Positions 4,831 through 12,232 of a stretch of 12,232 nucleotides of DNA are shown here, piece by piece (the first letter of the stretch is position 1; each line of letters opens with the position of its first letter). The translations under genes were made by a program, and so were the position numbers. The DNA is from Hallerella sp963629575 (GTDB taxonomy: Bacteria; Fibrobacterota; Fibrobacteria; Fibrobacterales; Fibrobacteraceae). Location: contig CAVGIM010000061.1 in assembly GCA_963629575.1 (NCBI GenBank), positions 1-12,232 on the forward strand. Reading direction: 5' to 3'. Below the pieces are notes generated by a model, which had not been told where the DNA came from, searched no databases, and was given only the letters and a program-made list of their open reading frames with translations.

Positions 4831-7422
4831 ATGAGCGACGAAATCAAGAAAGACGGACAGGACCGATTCGCAAACGCCCCCGAACCCGAAGTCCAGAGCG
4901 ACACGGCGATTCTCGGGCTTTCGAACGCGAACCATCTCGAAAAGCTTTACGACGGCTGGTTCCTGGACTACGCGAGCTATGTGATCCTCGACCGCGCGGT
5001 CCCCTACTTCGAAGATGGTCTGAAGCCCGTGCAAAGGCGCATTCTGCACACGCTTTTCGAGATGAACAACGGAAAGCTGAACAAGGTCGCAAATGTCGTC
5101 GGCGCGACGATGCGCTACCATCCGCACGGAGATTCTTCCATCTACACGGCGCTTGTCGGGCTAGGGCAAAAGAACCTGCTCATCGACACACAAGGAAACT
5201 GGGGCAACCCGCTTACCGGCGACGGAGCGGCGGCCGGGCGTTACATCGAAGGCAGGCTTTCCCAGTTCGCCCAGGAAATCCTCTTTAACGAAGAGACGAC
5301 CGAGTGGATTCCGAACTACGACGGAACGCGCAAGGAACCGCTCACGCTTCCCGCCAAGTTTCCGCTTCTTCTCGCCCAGGGCGTCGATGGCATCGCGGTC
5401 GGACTTTCGACATACATCCTTCCGCACAACTTCAACGAGCTTTGCGAAGCGAGCATCGCCTATCTCAAGGGAAAGAAGTTCACGCTCTACCCGGACTTTT
5501 TCACCGGCGGGACAATCGACGTTTCCAACTACAACGACGGCGCGCGCGGAGGACGCGTAAAGATCCGCGCGAAAATCGAAGTCCAGGATTCCAGGACGCT
5601 CGTCATCCGCGAAATTCCCTTTGGAACGACAACCGGTTCCCTAATCGAAACGATCGTCGCCGCAAACGACAAGGGAAAAATCAAGATCAAGCGCGTCGAT
5701 GACGATACGGCGGAGAACGTCGAGATTCTCGTTCACCTCCAGCCCGGTTCCGATCCGCAAAAGATGATCGAGGCGCTTTACGCGTTTACGGACTGCGAAA
5801 AGTCGCTTTCTCCGTGCACCTGCGTCATCATCGACAAGAAGCCATGCTTCACCACCACGACGGAACTGTTGAAACTCAGCACGGACCACACGAAGCGCCT
5901 GCTCAAGTGGGAACTCGAAAACGAACTCCGGCACACGCAGGACAAGTGGCACGCGACAAGCCTCGAAAAGATTTTCATCGAACATGAAATCTACGAGACC
6001 ATCAAGAAGGCGAAGGACCGCGACGACATGATAAGCCTCATCGGCGAAGGCCTCAAGCCCTTTGTCGGAAAGCTCCGCCAGGAAGTCACGACCAAGGATA
6101 TCGAAAAGCTCGCCGCGCTTCCCATGTCAAGGATTGCGCGCTTCAACCGCAAGAAGACGGACGAACTTCTCGAAGAGCTCGACAGGCACATCGAAGAAGT
6201 GAACGACAACCTGAACCACCTGACCGAATACGTCATCGCCCATTTCAAGAATATCGAAAAGAAATACGGGCAGGGCCGCGAACGCAAGACGCAAATTGCG
6301 GAATTCGGCAAGGTCGATGCGGTACATGTCGCCATGGCGAACCAGAAGTTCTACGTCAACCGTTCGGAGGGTTTTGTCGGAACAGGCCTGAAGAAAGAGG
6401 AATATCTCTTCGACGTCTCGGAATACGACGACATCATCGTCTTCAAGGCGGATGGTTCCTACAAGATAGTCAAGGTTTCCGACAAGGACTTCGTGGGCAA
6501 GGACATCATTCTCGTCGAAAAGTTCAACAAGGACGACGAACGGCGAATCTACAACGTCATCTACCAGGACGGCAAGGACGGTCCCGCCCTCATCAAGCGG
6601 TTCAACGTCGGCGGCATCACCCGCAACAAGGACTACCCGATGGGCAAGGGAAAGCCGGGAACGAAGATCCTCTACATTTCCTCGAACCCGAATGGCGAAG
6701 CGGAAACGGTCAAGGTAATCCTCAAGCCGCGCCCGCGCATCAAGCTCAATTTCGAAGTCGACTTTTCAAAGACCGAGGTCAAGGGCAGAAACACCATCGG
6801 AAACGTCGTCACGAAATACGCGGTCAAGGCGATAAAGAAGGTGAGCTCCGGAATCAGCACGCTCGGAGCGAAAGTCTTCTACTTCGACGCCATTTCCGGA
6901 GTCGTCGGCACGCAGCGCAAGGGCGACGAACTCGGCGAATTCGGGGAGGGCGAAAAGCTGCTCACCGTCCGCAAGAACGGCATGGCCCGTCTGCACGAAA
7001 TGACGGATCCGGTCCTAGTCGGAACGGACATTCTCTACGTCGGCAAGTACGATCCGGAGCAGGTCTTCACCGTACTCTACTTCGAAGGCGAAAACTACAC
7101 CTACATGGTCAAGCGGTTCTCGCTCGAAAACTGCCCGACGACGACCGAGTTCAACATTCTCTCGGATAGTCCGGAAACCCGGATGGTCGAATTTTTCGCT
7201 AGCGAAGACGCCCGAGTCTCCATGGAATACCAGTCCGGGCACAAGGTCGAAAAGGAAGAACTCGATCTCGCGGAACTTGCGGACATCAGGACTTACAAGG
7301 CGCTCGGAAACAAGTTCACCGCGAAGAAAGTCAAGCGCTTTACGCGAATAGAGAAAGTGGAAAACGGTGGCGAGCTTCCCGAAGACGAAAAAGACCCGAA
7401 TACCCCGGACCTGTTCGGCTAG
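4831..7422 (+). CDS. parC: DNA topoisomerase IV subunit A (ParC type)
   Basis: An 863-residue DNA cleavage and rejoining subunit, partner of ParE. The breakage-reunion domain carries EDGLKPVQRRIL (61-72) and the quinolone-region motif MRYHPHGDSSIYTALV (94-109). It also carries the active-site segment AAAGRYIEGRLS with catalytic Tyr138 next to an Arg, and LAQGVDGIAVGLSTYILPHNF (181-201). A central helical tower and coiled-coil region follows (about 360-480). The C-terminal part looks like a beta-pinwheel (KTEVKGRNTIGNVVTKYAVK...), with no recognisable GyrA box (QRRGGKG), which favours topoisomerase IV over gyrase. The final tail is acidic (EDEKDPNTPD). The start codon immediately follows the parE stop, with AGAGGA (4818-4823) in the end of parE as ribosome binding site, so translation is probably coupled. 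The position equivalent to GyrA Asp87 is Thr106 rather than an acidic residue. Confidence 0.92.
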   Translation: MSDEIKKDGQDRFANAPEPEVQSDTAILGLSNANHLEKLYDGWFLDYASYVILDRAVPYFEDGLKPVQRRILHTLFEMNNGKLNKVANVVGATMRYHPHGDSSIYTALVGLGQKNLLIDTQGNWGNPLTGDGAAAGRYIEGRLSQFAQEILFNEETTEWIPNYDGTRKEPLTLPAKFPLLLAQGVDGIAVGLSTYILPHNFNELCEASIAYLKGKKFTLYPDFFTGGTIDVSNYNDGARGGRVKIRAKIEVQDSRTLVIREIPFGTTTGSLIETIVAANDKGKIKIKRVDDDTAENVEILVHLQPGSDPQKMIEALYAFTDCEKSLSPCTCVIIDKKPCFTTTTELLKLSTDHTKRLLKWELENELRHTQDKWHATSLEKIFIEHEIYETIKKAKDRDDMISLIGEGLKPFVGKLRQEVTTKDIEKLAALPMSRIARFNRKKTDELLEELDRHIEEVNDNLNHLTEYVIAHFKNIEKKYGQGRERKTQIAEFGKVDAVHVAMANQKFYVNRSEGFVGTGLKKEEYLFDVSEYDDIIVFKADGSYKIVKVSDKDFVGKDIILVEKFNKDDERRIYNVIYQDGKDGPALIKRFNVGGITRNKDYPMGKGKPGTKILYISSNPNGEAETVKVILKPRPRIKLNFEVDFSKTEVKGRNTIGNVVTKYAVKAIKKVSSGISTLGAKVFYFDAISGVVGTQRKGDELGEFGEGEKLLTVRKNGMARLHEMTDPVLVGTDILYVGKYDPEQVFTVLYFEGENYTYMVKRFSLENCPTTTEFNILSDSPETRMVEFFASEDARVSMEYQSGHKVEKEELDLAELADIRTYKALGNKFTAKKVKRFTRIEKVENGGELPEDEKDPNTPDLFG

Positions 7423-7431
7423 AGGTACACG

Positions 7432-8379
7432 ATGACGATTGACGAAATGCTCGGGCAAGCGAAATCCGTCGCGATATTTGCCCATGTCCACCCCGACGGA
7501 GACGCCATCGGTTCGAGTCTCGGGCTTTACCGCTACGTCCGGGACAACTACCCGGGAACTTCCGTCAAGGTCTTTCTCGAAGCGTTCCCCGAAAAGTTTC
7601 GGCTCCTTCGCGACGCCAAGAACGTCGAAAGCGAATACCGCGGAGAAGACTTCGAACTCGCCTTTTTGCTCGACACGCCTTCCGTTGACCGCATCGGAGC
7701 GAACGGCGCGGACTGCCTCGCCCGCGCAAGACGGACATGCAACATCGACCATCACGTGAGCAATCCGCGGAACCTGTGCGACACAAACATCGTCGAACCC
7801 GATTCCAGTTCGGCAAGCGAAACGCTCTATGCGCAGCTTTCCCCGGAAAAGGTTTCGAAAGAAACCGCGAACGCCATCTACCTCGGAATCATCCACGATA
7901 CGGGCGTGTTCAAGTTTAACAATACGGGAAAGCGGACAATGGACATTGTCGGGAACCTCATCGGCAAGGGCTGCGACTTTTCGAAAATCATCAACGAGAC
8001 CTTTTACGCGCGCTCCCTCACGGCGACACTCGTTACGGGTTTCGCCATGGAACGCTGCAAGACGGCTCTTGGCGGAAAGGCGGTCTATACATACCTCGTC
8101 CCGGAGGATCTCGAACGATTCGGCGCGACACCGCTCGACCTCGGCTCGGTCATCGATTCGATTCGCGAAGTTTCCGGAACCGAAACGGCGATATTTCTCT
8201 ACCCCGCAGGCGACGACTACAAGCTAAGTCTGCGTTCGAACTATATCGTCGATGTCAACCGGATAGCGAAAGCCTTCGGAGGAGGGGGACACGTTCGGGC
8301 TGCGGGCGCCACCGTCCACGAAAGCCCCGAAACGCTCATTCCGAAAATCCTGGAAATGATCCAGGAAGAGCTCGACTAA
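7432..8379 (+). CDS. nrnA: DHH/DHHA1 phosphoesterase, NrnA-like (nanoRNase / pAp phosphatase)
   Basis: A 315-residue cytoplasmic metal-dependent phosphoesterase. The DHH domain motifs are intact: HVHPDGDAIGSS (His18, Asp22, Asp24), LLDTPSVDRIG (Asp81), IDHHVSN (Asp106, His107, His108), and GIIHDTGVFKF (Asp156). The C-terminal DHHA1 substrate-binding domain ends with GGGGHVRAAGA (283-293). Length and motif order match NrnA-type proteins, which degrade 2-5-nt RNA fragments and often dephosphorylate 3'-phosphoadenosine 5'-phosphate. Its start lies 9 nt after the parC stop, with AGAGG (7421-7425) overlapping that stop, so it belongs to the same operon. Which activity dominates cannot be read from the sequence. 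Related single-domain DHH families such as cyclic-di-AMP phosphodiesterases (GdpP/DhhP) are the main alternative; no PAS, GGDEF or membrane region is present. Confidence 0.85.
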   Translation: MTIDEMLGQAKSVAIFAHVHPDGDAIGSSLGLYRYVRDNYPGTSVKVFLEAFPEKFRLLRDAKNVESEYRGEDFELAFLLDTPSVDRIGANGADCLARARRTCNIDHHVSNPRNLCDTNIVEPDSSSASETLYAQLSPEKVSKETANAIYLGIIHDTGVFKFNNTGKRTMDIVGNLIGKGCDFSKIINETFYARSLTATLVTGFAMERCKTALGGKAVYTYLVPEDLERFGATPLDLGSVIDSIREVSGTETAIFLYPAGDDYKLSLRSNYIVDVNRIAKAFGGGGHVRAAGATVHESPETLIPKILEMIQEELD

Positions 8380-8390
8380 GGAGATAGGCC

Positions 8391-10133
8391 ATGGCAAATG
8401 TCCGAAAATTTCCAGACATGACAGTCAATTCCCGGTCCGAAAAGCGTTTTTTTGAACTGGCAAGCCAGCTTTCGAACGATTGGTATCTCTGGATGAACGT
8501 TCCGCTCAACTTCCAGATAGACAGCGTCCAAGGAGAGTTCAACCGAGAAATCGACGGAGTCCTCTACAATCCGGATTGGGGAATCCTGCTTGTCGAATGC
8601 AAGGACGGAACCATCTCCGCCGAAAGGAGCAACGCAAACCTCGACGAATTTACCTGGAAACAGTCCGGGCGAATTCTCTCCCGTTCGCCGGCCGCCCAGA
8701 TTAAAACGGTGTTTTACACGCTGCACGAGCATTTTGTCAAAATGTTTTCCAAGGAAAACGATCATTGCCGCATCCGCATCCAGTGGGCGACGTTCTTCCC
8801 GGAGATGGAAAGCGCAGAAAAAATCTCCGGGCAGATTCCGCAGTCGCATCTCTTCCTCAAAGGCGACGCGACATCTCCCAGGATTTTCGAAAAAAAAGTC
8901 AAGCGAACGCTTGCGACAAAGGAAGCGGCCTTTGGCGGCAAGCCCTACCCCAACGACAAGCTTTTCGGGGAAAACCTGCAAAGGCTGATAGACTTTTTCG
9001 CCTCGTATGGAGAGCCGTCCTGGCCGGAACTCTGGGCGATGAACGAATCGATGCGCGTCCAGCCGACCGACCTGCAGAAAATGCTGATGAAGACGATTAC
9101 GCGAAACCGGCAAATGCGAATCGAAGGCGTCGCCGGCTCCGGCAAGTCGATGCTAGTCAAGTGGGAAGCGGACCGACTCGAAAAGGAAGGGAAACGCGTC
9201 GCGGTCCTCTGCTACAACGACCTTCTCGCCGAGCAGCTCGAACAAAGCCTCAATCCGGAAAATCGCCGCGACTTCCCGATCGAGGTCCATTCCTTTCACC
9301 GCTTTGCCCAAAAATACGTACGAATCGCGAAAGTTCCCGGCGCTCCGAAAAAAGAACCCCGCGACCCCGAAGCGAAAAGCGAATACTTCGAAAGTCTCCC
9401 CGCTTATTTCGACCGGGCGCTGGACATTCTCCGGAGCGAGACCTCCAGAATCCGCCAATCGAACCGTTTCTTCGACGCGATACTCATCGACGAAGGCCAG
9501 GATTTCGAAAACGGCTGGCTCGACACGGCCCTCAAGCTCTTGAAGGACAGGGAAAACGGCACCGTGCGGTTCTTCTACGATTCGGCACAGACGCTCTACG
9601 AACGAAACGTACTCGGCAACCCGAAAATCAACGCCATGCCCGTCATGGTGCTTCCCTGCGGCTACCGCTCGACTCGAAAGATTCTCGACTGGATATGCTC
9701 CGAAACGGACATCCGAATTCCCTGCTACGACAACACGCCGCTCGGAAAGGACGTCGATGTGCGCTTTTACACGGACCCTTCAAGGCAAGCGGAAATGCTC
9801 GAAAAGGAAGTGGAAAGGCTCCGAAAGAAGAAGGTCGATCCGAAGGACATCCTGGTCGTTTCCCTGCACAGCCGCAACCATTCCGGCCTAAAGGCGTTCG
9901 AAAGCGAAATTTTCAAGTGGAGCGACGTGAACGAGTCCCTCGACAGCCAGCGAATCAACATCGTTTCCGCGCGACGCTACAAGGGACTCGACAGCCGCGT
10001 CGTCATCCTTTGCGACATGACGGCATCCCGAAACGACCCGGGATTTCCCTACAGCGACGCCCATCTGCTGCTCGTCGCCGCGACACGCGCCAGGGAACAT
10101 CTCGTCGTTTTCAAGGAACAAAAGACTATCTAG
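8391..10133 (+). CDS. NERD-domain nuclease / SF1 (UvrD-like) helicase fusion
   Basis: A 580-residue soluble protein. The N-terminal 1-120 region is a NERD (nuclease-related) domain with a PD-(D/E)xK-like core: SEKRFFE (Glu17), EIDGVLYNP (Asp55), and GILLVECKDG (Glu69, Lys71). A linker follows (about 120-220). The helicase part then has PTDLQ (225-229), Walker A GVAGSGKS (246-253), VHSFHRF (299-305), Walker B ILIDEGQD (364-371), FFYDSAQTLY (394-403), GYRST (424-428), INIVSARRYKGLD (522-534) and VAATRAREH (562-570). All SF1A core motifs appear present, but there is little room for large 1B/2B subdomains, so it is compact. The likely role is DNA or RNA unwinding coupled to cleavage, in repair or possibly phage defence; the substrate is unknown. 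ATG 8391 has AAGGAG (8378-8383), which overlaps the nrnA stop, so this is the fourth gene of the parE operon. Catalytic nuclease residues look intact, though many NERD proteins are untested. Confidence 0.85.
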   Translation: MANVRKFPDMTVNSRSEKRFFELASQLSNDWYLWMNVPLNFQIDSVQGEFNREIDGVLYNPDWGILLVECKDGTISAERSNANLDEFTWKQSGRILSRSPAAQIKTVFYTLHEHFVKMFSKENDHCRIRIQWATFFPEMESAEKISGQIPQSHLFLKGDATSPRIFEKKVKRTLATKEAAFGGKPYPNDKLFGENLQRLIDFFASYGEPSWPELWAMNESMRVQPTDLQKMLMKTITRNRQMRIEGVAGSGKSMLVKWEADRLEKEGKRVAVLCYNDLLAEQLEQSLNPENRRDFPIEVHSFHRFAQKYVRIAKVPGAPKKEPRDPEAKSEYFESLPAYFDRALDILRSETSRIRQSNRFFDAILIDEGQDFENGWLDTALKLLKDRENGTVRFFYDSAQTLYERNVLGNPKINAMPVMVLPCGYRSTRKILDWICSETDIRIPCYDNTPLGKDVDVRFYTDPSRQAEMLEKEVERLRKKKVDPKDILVVSLHSRNHSGLKAFESEIFKWSDVNESLDSQRINIVSARRYKGLDSRVVILCDMTASRNDPGFPYSDAHLLLVAATRAREHLVVFKEQKTI

Positions 10134-10155
10134 CGAAAAGGCTCCCGCAATTCCG

Positions 10156-10168
10156 TTTTTCTATTTTA
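10156..10168 (+). promoter_or_regulatory. Possible promoter box before the glycosyltransferase
   Basis: TTTTTCTATTTTA lies in the 57-nt gap between the helicase and the glycosyltransferase. It loosely resembles the TACTATnTTT boxes ahead of cytX and parE. It would place a transcription start about 15-20 nt before the gene. The match is poorer than the other two, and the gene may instead be read from upstream. Confidence 0.25.
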
Positions 10169-10190
10169 CGGGAAACCAACCGAAGGACAT

Positions 10191-11294
10191 ATGGCCAACA
10201 AGAAAATTCTCCTCGTCAACTGGCGAGACATCAGGAATCCCGAAGCGGGCGGCGCCGAACTCTACTTTCACGAAATCTTCAAGCGATTGAACGGGAACGG
10301 TCTTGACATTACCGTTCTCGCCCACCGGGTCAAAGGCCTCCCCGGAGAAGAAATCATCGACGGAATGCGAACGGTCCGAATCGGCAACAAGTTCCTCTTC
10401 AACTATTCCGCCTTCTTCTATGTAAAGAACCACGGGAAAGAATACGACCTGGTTGTCGAAGACCTGAACAAGATTCCCTTCTTCACGCCGCTCTGCACCC
10501 GGACACGACGGCTCCACATGGTGATGCACTTTTTTCGAAAGTCCATCTTCCGCGAAACGGTGTTTCCCATCGCCCTCTACGTCTATCTGATGGAACGCCT
10601 GGTCGCACTCTTCTATCGCGGCGAAAACTTTCTCGCCATTTCCGAAAGCACCCGGGACGAAATCATCGACATGGGAATCCGCGCAAGGAATATCGCCATC
10701 GTGGAACCGGGTATCGACACGGAATTTTTCCACCCGACAGAGCCCAAGGCGAATCCTCCCGTCATCGCGTTCATCGGCCGCCTGATGAAGTACAAGAACG
10801 CGCAGTTCATCATCCACGCGATGCCGCGCCTAAGGGAGCTTGTCCCCGGAATTGTCCTCGAAATCGCGGGGAACGGCGACTACCGCGCGGAACTCGAAAG
10901 GATTTCCCGCGAAAAAGGCGTCAGCGATTCCGTCCGGTTTCTCGGGCGAGTTTCCGAAGAGGAAAAGCGCGACCTCCTCAGCCGCGCGTCTCTCTTCGTC
11001 AATCCCTCCTTCAAGGAAGGCTGGGGCATCAACAACATCGAAGCGAACCTTTGCGGCACCGTTTCCGTTTCGAACAATGTCGCGGGCTTGAAGGATTCCG
11101 TCATCGACGGCGAAACGGGACTTCTCTACGAAAATTCCGACTCGGAAGGCTTCTGTCAAAAAGTGTCAAGCATCCTGCACGACCCGGAGCGCCTGAACGC
11201 CCTCGGGGAAAACGCGAAAAGGCGCGCGCTCGGCATGAGCTGGGACGCGATGGCAGAAAAAATGCGATGCGTCATCGACGAGATTCTAGCGTAG
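10191..11294 (+). CDS. GT4-family (GT-B fold) glycosyltransferase
   Basis: A 367-residue protein expected to transfer a sugar from a nucleotide donor to a glycan or lipid acceptor at the cytoplasmic face of the inner membrane. The N-terminal acceptor domain carries NPEAGGAELYFHE (16-28), typical of this subgroup. The donor domain begins near residue 190 with IAFIGRLMKYKN (192-203). It contains the E-x7-E motif in KEGWGINNIEAN (Glu276, Glu284) and GETGLLY (307-313). Length is normal and all expected motifs are present. The start at 10191 fits the first beta-strand, but AAGGA (10183-10187) is only 3 nt from the ATG, a short spacing. The gene converges on rmd with a 9-bp overlap of their 3' ends. 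The sugar cannot be read from sequence; D-rhamnose or mannose is a reasonable guess from the neighbouring GDP-sugar genes. Confidence 0.88.
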   Translation: MANKKILLVNWRDIRNPEAGGAELYFHEIFKRLNGNGLDITVLAHRVKGLPGEEIIDGMRTVRIGNKFLFNYSAFFYVKNHGKEYDLVVEDLNKIPFFTPLCTRTRRLHMVMHFFRKSIFRETVFPIALYVYLMERLVALFYRGENFLAISESTRDEIIDMGIRARNIAIVEPGIDTEFFHPTEPKANPPVIAFIGRLMKYKNAQFIIHAMPRLRELVPGIVLEIAGNGDYRAELERISREKGVSDSVRFLGRVSEEEKRDLLSRASLFVNPSFKEGWGINNIEANLCGTVSVSNNVAGLKDSVIDGETGLLYENSDSEGFCQKVSSILHDPERLNALGENAKRRALGMSWDAMAEKMRCVIDEILA

Positions 11295-12179
11295 AGACGA
11301 ACTTTTCCGATAAAACTCGAACATCTTTTGCACGGTCGTCCGAATGTCCGTTCCGCGCCAGAACTTTCGAATGCGAGAATTGTCCGCGCACAGATAGGGA
11401 ATATCGACAGGGCGCATCTTGGCGGGATCCTGGACAATCTCGACGGGGACTTTCGAAAGCCCGACGATCATCCGCAAAAGCTCGGCCATGGAATGGGGAA
11501 TGCCGGATCCTACGTTGTACACCGAAAACTCGTTTTCGGATTCTAGCAACATCCGATAGACATGGACAACGTCTTCCACATCCGAAAAATCGCGGACGGC
11601 TTCCAGATTGCCCACGAGAATTTTTCCGGGGATTCCGCGCGCATCGATTTCCGCGACCTGCCTAACAAAGCTCGGCAAGGCGAACCGGGGAGACTGCCCG
11701 ACACCCGTATGGTTGAAGGAACGCGTGCAGACAATCTTCATCCCGTATTTTTTCCGGTAAAGCGTGGCGAAGTTTTCCTGCGCGATTTTCGTAATGCCAT
11801 AGGGATTGCTCGCTTCTAGCGGATCCGTTTCCAAAAGGGGCGAATCTTTTGGCGCGTATTCCTCGGCGCTGCCGATGAGGAGCGTCTTGGCTTCTGGCGA
11901 AAATTTCTGGACGGCATCCAACAGATGCAGCACGCCTTTCACATTCACATCGACTGTCGTCTGCGGATCTTTCCAGCTTTCCCCGACCGAGCTTATCGCC
12001 GCGAGATTGACCACAAAATCGGGAGCGTTTTTTTGCAAGACGGATTCCACGAGAGAACGGTCCAGCAGGTCGAATTCGGGAAAGTTCGCCTGGAAGACCC
12101 GATGACCGGCCGCTTCCAGTTCGCGGACGAGATATCCCCCGACAAATCCCGACGCTCCGATGGCAAGCGTATTTGGCAT
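11286..12179 (-). CDS. rmd: GDP-6-deoxy-D-mannose reductase (Rmd-like, NAD-dependent epimerase/dehydratase family)
   Basis: A 297-residue short-chain dehydrogenase of the extended type. It has the Rossmann motif GASGFVG (8-14), the NLAAISSVGESW segment (58-69), and Ser104 in LIGSAEEY. The catalytic pair Tyr127 and Lys131 is in NPYGITK, followed by SFNHTGVGQ (154-162) and VGNLEAVRDFSDVEDVV (189-205). The last two patterns are characteristic of Rmd, which reduces GDP-4-keto-6-deoxy-D-mannose to GDP-D-rhamnose, and argue against GDP-L-fucose synthase. The ATG is preceded on its strand by AGAAGG and overlaps, as TGATG, the stop of an upstream gene that looks like gmd, the enzyme supplying the substrate. 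The 3' end overlaps the opposite-strand glycosyltransferase by 9 bp, and no terminator lies between them. The product is probably used for lipopolysaccharide or another surface glycan. Confidence 0.82.
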   Translation of the reverse strand: MPNTLAIGASGFVGGYLVRELEAAGHRVFQANFPEFDLLDRSLVESVLQKNAPDFVVNLAAISSVGESWKDPQTTVDVNVKGVLHLLDAVQKFSPEAKTLLIGSAEEYAPKDSPLLETDPLEASNPYGITKIAQENFATLYRKKYGMKIVCTRSFNHTGVGQSPRFALPSFVRQVAEIDARGIPGKILVGNLEAVRDFSDVEDVVHVYRMLLESENEFSVYNVGSGIPHSMAELLRMIVGLSKVPVEIVQDPAKMRPVDIPYLCADNSRIRKFWRGTDIRTTVQKMFEFYRKSSSLR

Positions 12180-12232
12180 CAGATTTTCCCTTCTTCGAGA
12201 AGCTTCAGGTCGCTTTCGACCATGCGGCGTAC
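12179..12232 (-). CDS. gmd: 3' end of a gene, probably gmd (GDP-mannose 4,6-dehydratase), cut by the window edge
   Basis: Reading the - strand from the window edge gives one open frame of 17 codons and a TGA stop: VRRMVESDLKLLEEGKI. The (M)V(E)SDL...L pattern is what the C-terminus of GDP-mannose 4,6-dehydratase usually looks like (compare the family pattern VxxMVxxDL). The stop TGA shares its A with the rmd ATG (TGATG), a tight coupling expected for the two consecutive enzymes of GDP-D-rhamnose synthesis. The stretch is far too short to prove the family. The call rests on the tail pattern plus the neighbour. Confidence 0.7.
   Translation of the reverse strand, partial: VRRMVESDLKLLEEGKI

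Noticed and set aside
2962..7422. gyrB/gyrA rather than parE/parC
   Set aside because: No GyrA box was found in the C-terminal domain, and the sequence patterns match the Bacteroidota ParE/ParC pair. Gyrase is still possible if no other pair exists in the genome.
7015..7896. 293-codon antisense frame across the parC-nrnA junction
   Set aside because: It spans two well-supported genes on the other strand and has no recognisable domain or ribosome binding site.
8765..10306. 513-codon + strand frame overlapping the helicase
   Set aside because: Very Arg-rich, with no motifs, while the other frame carries every SF1 helicase motif.
11286..12179. GDP-L-fucose synthase (Fcl/WcaG)
   Set aside because: Fcl usually begins with a GHxGMVG pattern and lacks the FNHTGxGQ and VGNLxAxRDF segments seen here, which fit Rmd.
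1..12232. CRISPR arrays, IS elements, tRNA or rRNA genes
   Set aside because: No regularly spaced repeats, transposase motifs, inverted-repeat ends or structural RNA signatures were seen.

Overview
The window looks like chromosomal DNA of a Gram-negative bacterium from the FCB group, most likely a Fibrobacter-like member of the Fibrobacterota. Three things point there. The topoisomerase genes are of the ParE/ParC type found in Bacteroidota and relatives. There is an outer-membrane-type lipoprotein. AT-rich promoter-like boxes of the form TTTACTATnTTT recur upstream of genes. The assignment rests on recognition alone; no database search was possible.

Left part (1-1440): a gene-free stretch leads to a promoter-like box and a TPP (thiamine pyrophosphate) riboswitch. 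The riboswitch runs straight into cytX, a predicted NCS1-family transporter of the thiamine precursor hydroxymethylpyrimidine. A clean GNRA-capped intrinsic terminator closes this one-gene unit.

Second part (1440-2961): an AT-richer, accessory-looking segment. It holds a small broken gene resembling the C-terminal end of DUF3298-like proteins. Its frame is disrupted by what looks like a 4-bp tandem duplication. The end of this gene overlaps, by ATGA, the start of an unrecognised lipoprotein gene with six cysteines in its mature part. A roughly 200-nt leader with promoter-like boxes follows.

Central part (2962-10133): four tightly packed genes on the + strand that look like one operon. These are parE and parC (topoisomerase IV; stop and start codons directly adjacent), an nrnA-like DHH/DHHA1 phosphoesterase that degrades nanoRNA and/or pAp, and a 580-residue fusion of a NERD nuclease-like domain to a compact SF1 (UvrD-like) helicase. 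The theme is chromosome decatenation plus nucleic-acid turnover or repair.

Right part (10191-12232): a GT4-type glycosyltransferase on the + strand converges on, and overlaps by 9 bp, an rmd-like GDP-6-deoxy-D-mannose reductase on the - strand. Upstream of rmd, cut by the window edge, lie the last 17 codons plus stop of what is probably gmd (GDP-mannose 4,6-dehydratase), coupled by TGATG. Together these suggest GDP-D-rhamnose synthesis and transfer to a surface glycan.

Most of the window is ordinary chromosome. The items most worth a second look are the riboswitch geometry at the cytX start, the 4-bp duplication, the lipoprotein of unknown function, and the NERD-helicase in the topoisomerase operon. 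I see no CRISPR array, IS element, tRNA or rRNA.
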